Shown here: positions 58,395 to 64,000 of the stretch, one piece after another
Layout: every line of letters starts with the position of its first letter
How positions within the stretch are numbered: the first letter of the stretch is position 1
Source: Lactarius indigo
Lineage: Eukaryota; Basidiomycota; Agaricomycetes; Russulales; Russulaceae
Assembly: GCA_025766275.1 (NCBI GenBank)
Contig: JAFKAC010000010.1
Span: 248,001-312,000, forward strand
Direction of reading: 5' to 3'
Length of the DNA: 64,000 bases
The notes under the pieces: model-generated
What the model was told of the DNA's origin: nothing
What the model saw: only the letters and a program-made list of their open reading frames with translations
The model's database searches: none
Made by a program: the position numbers and the translations under genes

Positions 58395-58398
58395 AACC
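58387..58398 (-). other. Copia primer-binding site matching the anticodon arm of initiator tRNA-Met
   Basis: GGTTATGGGCCC directly follows the 5' LTR on the minus strand. Its complement GGGCCCATAACC equals the anticodon stem-loop of eukaryotic initiator tRNA-Met, with CAT as the anticodon. This is the half-tRNA priming arrangement known from Drosophila copia and yeast Ty5. The ATG opposite the anticodon is also the first codon of gag. Confidence 0.85.
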
Positions 58399-58806
58399 TC
58401 TTACGAGGTATGGACGCTCGAATAAAATAGATCGTGAATAAAGTCGTAAAGACCGACGTGTGCGCGGACAATGTCTGCACGAGAAGACAAAAGGGCTCAG
58501 CGAATGCGCACACTAACAGGGCAAAAGCTGAGGTACTACTGGGAGGAAGTAGGGACTTATATAACTGTAGAGAATATAAACTGTATAGCAGGAAGTTTTA
58601 TGCTCTGCTTCCGCAGAGCGACGGTATAGTGAATCCGCGGCCGAGTACGACCGGGAGAGGATCCGGGACACACGGTCCGGCATCCGTACACGCAAGAACA
58701 ACGAGCCGAAAATGTAAGTAATGAGGACTTGCGCCGGTTTGCACGCAGTCCTCGTGGACGCAAAAGAAATCAATCGATAACGTATATTTATAGACTCACT
58801 TCAACA
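58399..58806 (-). repeat. Copia 5' LTR
   Basis: 408 bp, identical by eye to the LTR at 53543-53950, including the ends TGTTGAAG .. CGTAAGA (minus strand). The CCATC target duplication follows at 58807-58811. Confidence 0.95.
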
Positions 58807-60467
58807 CCATCTGCACCAGCACCAACAATTCTCCCCATTGTACAGTACATCGAAAGCTACTTCAAGTTGCAAAAACGTTCCACTATTGATGGCATTAGCA
58901 CGTGTCCGACATAAAATGTAGCGCTTATGGAGAATCTGGTGGTGACGGCGCTGGCGGCCCATCGGCGTCAGGTAACGTGTTGGAGGTGAGCACTCTCATG
59001 TCGAAATGCGAGGAGAACATGCGGAGGACATTCGTGCATATGTAGATAGGAAGCAGACCACGTATGTGTAACTTATCATTTCTGTTCTTTGCTTACAGTA
59101 GTCATCTATGGAAATATGAGCTACGGGATCCGTTCATCGTATGCGCGTGAACTGTTGTGGACAGAGGGCGGATCGGGTTGACAAGGTGAACGTGAAGTGA
59201 GTAGCCAAATTCCAAGTCACAAAGGCTCAAGTCGAAAGGAAATTGGAAGGCGAGTTTTAGGAGTCGAATGATGAGATTGCATGTTCCAGAGACTCGTGAC
59301 GAAATGCGCGCAAAAAATAGGAGTAGACACGAGATAGAAGAACCCAGATATATCTGTAGACTCGTTTAAGTCGTCCAGAGGTGTACTGTAAAGGTTAGCA
59401 ACGACGATGCAGAAATAGTAGGAAACCACTAAGGAAGAGGGACAGGTTATGTTTGAAGCAATGGAGAATTAGAGTTGATTCGGACAAGGATTAGGAACTA
59501 ATTGGAGGTTGCGAAGTGTGAGGATGAAAGCGAGTTGGGTGTCTTTGACTTCGACCAAACCTGAAGAGCTTCTAAGTCACACAGGAGAGGTTAGAATAAG
59601 GGAACCGACGATGACTCTGTTGAACGAGAATTCGAGACCTGTGTATACAGAACGTAGTACAATACCTAGGGTCAAATGAAGCCAAAAAAAAAAAGTCGAG
59701 AATTGAGAAGAGGTACCACTAAAGTGGGGAATAGTAAATAAAAGGTAGAACGAAATCGACGAACGAAATAGCGCCACGAAATAATGAAGCATGGCTAAAA
59801 TAACGACGCCGATGATAAGAACCTGTGCGAACTAAGAGTACAAACGAAGGTGAAAAAAACCCGAGACAACAGGGACATAAACGAAAACGCACTGGAAGGC
59901 ACAAGGCCAACGGTGTCGTCGACGAAATATCGACAAGATGGAAGGGTTGGATAGTCGCTCAGAAAAGATTTGAGGTTGAAGATGAAAGAACAATAGTGTT
60001 GGCGTCGACTCCATGACTGATTTTGAGTCCATACTGGAATATATCAGCGCCCAACGGAGATCGAAGGGAACAGGGGAGGAAAGAGACACGCAAGCAACGA
60101 CATACTAGGGTGAGATGGGGGGAAAGGATGAAGAAAGACTTGAGGCAAGATGGGAACCCATCACGCGACGGACAACGTGGAATTAAACAGAGCTATGGGA
60201 AGGCTCGGAACAGATGGTGCACCGGGAATAGGTAGATGGATCCCGAAGGACAGGGCCTAGGTTGCTGGTGGGGGCCAAAAACTCTAATAATTGGGACTCG
60301 GTGCCTTGATGCGGAGGGACGTAAATCATGCGAATGAAAGAAAGGATAAGGATCACATTGGATCTGAAGGTTTGGTGCTCGGGCCAGACTTGCGTCGCAG
60401 CCACGAGCTGGTTCCAAAGGCCACGGAATTCCTGCTGAAGTTTAGGTATGGCAGTTTTGACGTTCAG
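58807..60467. other. Intergenic or 3' part of the DUF6535-like remnant
   Basis: No domain recognised. Open frames on the minus strand (59,577-60,089) are hydrophobic and Phe/Ser-rich but lack a splice pattern. They could be decayed sequence downstream of the remnant at 60,468-61,830. An A-run lies near 59,681. Confidence 0.4.
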
Positions 60468-61830
60468 TTAACACGCAACGTACAATGAGTTGCGAAATAC
60501 TTTATGTGAGTCTGAACCGGGATGTGCGGCATATAATTCCCACGCGAGCTGAACGAGATTACGGATTTTGACGCCATTGCACTGTTCACGGTGCTGGGAA
60601 AAGAGAGCTTCCGACCATTCCAACCTTCGCTGGATTATTCCGGCCCAATACTCGTCTGATTGGTAATCCTCAAGGCGGTTGATGGCGACTGCGATGATAC
60701 ACCTCGCAAGGGAACGAGTATTCAGGTCGTCATCGTCGGCGTGCTGGTCTGCAAGGAGAACAAAATTGACGGACTTGAAAGTGGCGGATTCTGTGGAGCA
60801 GAGAGCATGATAGAAAGTGCGCTGGGGAAGGTACAGATCAGTCCGCATCGCCATTAGGCAGACCCCGACTCGTTACTGCCCTGTCGTGAGATCGGATGAC
60901 GACAAGTAATTCATGAAAGCCACAATTTGCCTTGAGGACTTTGTCAGTATTCGCCCGTCAGAGGATTTGGGCTAAATCTTTTACCCATGTTGATTTATAG
61001 AAAGGGATTCCTGTTAGAAACCGCTCTAACTCTTGTTCGTAGTCAGAGAATGGAGAAGCCATGACATCGCTCCCGCGTCGAGTGTCAAAGTACGAGTAAA
61101 AATATCCTTCTCAACCTCCCGTAGCTGTATGGTCAAGCCAGTAGACTACGGGGGGCAACAGTTGGTACGGCCATCAAAGCTCCACGAGAAAGGGCAGAGA
61201 GAAGGTATAACACATCGACGACCACAAATATGGGTGGATCACCAATTATAGGAAAATTGAGCCCGCATAGGAAAATAATGATAGACGCGTGAAAGACCAT
61301 ATTTAAAATCTAAGGAATAAACACGAGAAATTTGTCCTGCGTTATACATTCTCGAATACGTGCACTCTTAGGCGGACTATACTGTAGCTCAGTCAGGAGC
61401 GTGTATCAGCGCACCCATTCTTGAGCCAGGGTTGCGGCACACCCAAGGCTCGTCGTCAACCTTGTAAACCATTGAAAACTTGGGTATGGCTGCTGGAGTG
61501 GGAGGAGACGGTTCCGATGAAACAAAAGAACTGTTTAGACTAGTCTGGAGTTGGTAAATTTGAGTAAGGTAGAAGGCCGAGATGCAAAATAAGACTGTGA
61601 CAAGAATCCCGCGACGGTACTTAAGACCAAACCACTCTATCGTGCAATGGTTTGGCCAGACCTGAATTACGTTAAGTGATGAAAGAGATCACGATGACCC
61701 ACAAGGAGCATAAGGCGTACTCTCTCTCTAGTTCTGGATGCGTTTCGAGTCCGGATCGTAGGTTCTTTCATTGAACATGGAGAATAGGATGTCGGATCCA
61801 TCGGCGAAATCGATCCCCGCCTGTGATGAA
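60468..61830 (-). pseudogene. DUF6535-type multipass membrane protein remnant
   Basis: Fragments in N- to C-terminal order on the minus strand fit the large Agaricomycete DUF6535 family (membrane proteins of unknown function). DGSDILFSMFNER lies at ~61,780. WFTRLTTSLGCAATLAQEWV (~61,440) is followed by TGA at 61406-61408 and then YTLLTELQYSPPKSARIREC. After an in-frame TAG comes a membrane-like stretch, FHASIIIFLCGLNFPIIG (~61,250). Then DAGAMSWLLHSL (~61,070), ERFLTGIPFYKSTWVKDLAQ (~61,000) and an open exon (60,854-60,468) with SLARCIIAVAINRLEDYQSD. Stops and frame changes between the pieces suggest a pseudogene; some breaks could be introns. The family call is by memory of typical motifs. 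Confidence 0.45.
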
Positions 61831-64000
61831 TTGTGGTCCAGCTTGGGCAGAATTCGATCTTGTGAACCACTTGGGGAACCTGCTGTGGTGAGCACTCATA
61901 GGAATGGTGATGAAGATGGGATGAGACTGCTCACCTACAACCGCGGCTTCATTAGACACATGACTGGAAAGAGGGAGGGGGTATATTGGTGGCCAGGAGA
62001 CATGATAAACGGAGGCTGAAGGGAAAGGCTTTGAAGAAGAGGAGTGCGGCGGCCCTTCTTAATATTGCACCAGCATGACCCATTATAAACTCAGAAACAT
62101 GCCTCGCCAACGTTCCAAGGGTTCTGCGCCGCTGCACCGCCAATTCTCACCGCGCGCCAGTAATCGTTGTTGCCAATTTCCAGGGAAGTCTCTGGACCGA
62201 ACCCAAGTGGCCGACAGCAGAGCTGAGTCGTAGCAGCCACCGGGCCATCTTTGCGTGTGCTCTCCTATAGTTCTCCTATCCATGGAGGGGTTCCCTGCGG
62301 CGCCGGAGGGGAAACGGCGCGTAGTCCACATACACGCTAGTAGTTAGCAGCATCCAAATAAATTGTGAGGCTGCATAGAGAGTGGGCGAAAGCACTTCGT
62401 GCTTCTCGATCGAGGATGACGCCGTGAGGGGTTGGTTCACTTATCCGAGGCGAGGTCACGGCGGACGGGCGGGGCCATCCCGGATCGAGTCGATGAGAGG
62501 CATGAGCCATATCATAGCAAGATAACTGGGCGTAGCGAGCGGGAAAAATAAAAGTGTTCTGGTTGTCTGAACCAGTCGAAGACTTTGGGCTGATGCATGG
62601 TGGCACGGAAAAGAAGAATGAGCGCTTAGCGCGAGAGCGAGCGTGTGACTTCGTGCTCACCGGCGTTCACCCCACATTGGCACCCACATGATCTTACTTG
62701 CTTCACCCACCCCTTTCCCTGTCCCGCCGCTCAGGATGCGCGATCAAGTTCTCGCCGACATCGTGAGCAGAGGGGGCAGGCAGACAGGGGAGGCGGAAGC
62801 TCGCAGCAATGCTAACTCTTTCGTATGCTCCCACCTCTCAGGCTTCGCCGTCCATCCTCCGGCTCGAAACTGTTTCTCGATGCCGCAAATTCGAAATCCC
62901 CTATGTGCGCACCATCACATTATGCACAACGACCTCGAGCGTTCAGTATCCTATAGCGAGGTGCGACCCACTGGCAGAGCTCACCGCAGACCGAGACCCT
63001 TTGAGAACTACACCACTCTCGAATAAGACCTTTTCAGGGGGCGGGTAAAGTGGGATCGTGATTTCGGACGTTAGAGTCTGCACCCTTTCCAACGAATTAA
63101 CGCAAAGTCTCAAGATTGTATGGTGCAATATACAAAGCAGAGGTATTGATAGTGTATGGTGTGTTCACGTCGGAACCACGCCCAATGAGTGACTGTGCGA
63201 TCATCAGGTCAGGCATGCATAATATAGGGGTCTCTGTGGTAACGATCGTCCTCGGGTGATCCTGAGTCCTGAGAGCGTGACATGATTTGCCATCATTCTG
63301 CTATATTTGCCAGAATCATACGGGACCATACCTCCGGAGTTGACGGTGCATTTGAGACCAACTGCCTAATCTCTAGTTTCTGGCCTGACCCAGGCCGAAG
63401 GGTCCAGCGGGATCGAAGACCCGTTGGGTGGCATCTTGTGCGTGAAGTGGTGCTACGATTCTGAACTTGGCACAACGCGCCCAGAGCTGAGCAGCGTAAA
63501 ATGCAGGAGGAAGGTTCGCGATCAATCGTGGCCTTGTGGACGCTCCCATCAATGCTAATCAAGACAGCAAGACAGGCACGTGGGATCTTTGAGTGGGCCA
63601 ACTTGAAAGGAATGTGGCACCGCAAGATCCGATTCACGAGGCAGTCATGATACCCACAGAGGCGTGCGTGGAGATGACGGTGGCTGCTGCTGCTGCTGCT
63701 GCCCTGCCAACACAACCCGACATCTTTGTGCAATCAGGTTCAGTGAGAATGGCAGAACATGAAACAGATTGATAGCAGAGCTGGACAAGAAAAGAGATAT
63801 CATCTCGTCATGGGCGTCCTAAGTAAATTAGTATGCCATCGAGGCCAACCCGGCATTGCACGACTCGGACCCTTGCAACAGTAGAGTAGGAGCCCTTTCA
63901 CCTGAAGCTTCCTGTAACGCAGTTTGTGCCCAACAGAGCATGTTGCCAGGGAATCAGTGTGGGGCGTCAACCGAACTCCTGATAGTTCCATGACAAGGAG
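61831..64000. other. Intergenic to window end
   Basis: No supported gene. A (GCT)6 microsatellite lies at 63,683-63,700. Short open frames on both strands have no recognised domain or splice support. Confidence 0.5.
63683..63700. repeat. (GCT)6 microsatellite
   Basis: Six perfect GCT units, not within a supported coding frame. Confidence 0.9.

Larger units (their letters stand above)
53543..58806 (-). mobile_element. Ty1/copia retrotransposon, near-complete and recent
   Basis: A 5,264-bp element on the minus strand with two 408-bp LTRs that are identical by eye. It is flanked by the 5-bp duplication CCATC (53538-53542 and 58807-58811). It has an internal primer-binding site, a single gag-pol frame broken by one TGA, and a polypurine tract. 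Integrase precedes reverse transcriptase, the Ty1/copia order. Identical LTRs imply recent insertion. Confidence 0.97.

Noticed and set aside
1..64000. CRISPR arrays, bacterial operons, phage genes or an anti-phage-like defence locus
   Set aside because: Introns, a tRNA with fungal context, and eukaryotic gene and retroelement families throughout; no evenly spaced repeats or bacterial gene packing.

Overview
This window looks like nuclear DNA of an Agaricomycete (mushroom-forming basidiomycete). Genes carry many short introns (about 47-80 bp, GT..AG), are widely spaced, and belong to fungal families. These include a SAC3/GANP mRNA-export protein with an FG-rich middle, two processive family-2 glycosyltransferases, a membrane-anchored GH16 glucanase, F-box proteins, a decayed DUF6535-type membrane protein and a eukaryotic tRNA-Glu. 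There is no bacterial or viral gene organisation, CRISPR array or rRNA.

Layout. 1-6025: a chromodomain-bearing Ty3/gypsy element on the minus strand, cut by the window start, with its 5' LTR at 5451-6025 and at least three in-frame TGA stops. 6376-10758: a MULE-type transposase gene (minus) with a solo LTR of the same gypsy family inserted in it (7930-8518, TSD CACTC). 12035-19464: an F-box gene split by a 6.0-kb non-LTR retrotransposon (12820-18848, 15-bp TSD). 19537-20239: a small three-exon gene. 21478-21885: a decayed copy of part of the SAC3 gene. 22560-23723: a degraded multi-exon gene. 24013-25412: a paralogue of the split F-box gene.

26571-48000 is the conserved gene island: glycosyltransferase A, SAC3, glycosyltransferase B (all minus) and then the GH16 gene (plus). 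A and B, with about 1.1 kb of upstream DNA, are two copies of one segment, now separated by SAC3. Two polysaccharide synthase-like enzymes and a glucanase within about 21 kb may serve cell-wall or extracellular polysaccharide work, but the sequence gives only proximity.

47969-64000 is gene-poor: a tRNA-Glu at 51566, a young Ty1/copia element (53543-58806) with two LTRs identical by eye and TSD CCATC, and remnants of a DUF6535-type gene (60468-61830).

I found no new multi-gene system. The strongest observations are structural: nested insertions with readable target-site duplications; disabling stops that are nearly all TGA where CGA would fit, suggesting CpG decay; a copia primer site matching the anticodon arm of initiator tRNA-Met that contains the gag ATG; a 7-nt microexon in the GH16 gene; and a long intact LINE ORF2 whose reverse-transcriptase motif reads YVND. 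Everything is from reading by eye; no alignment or database search was run.
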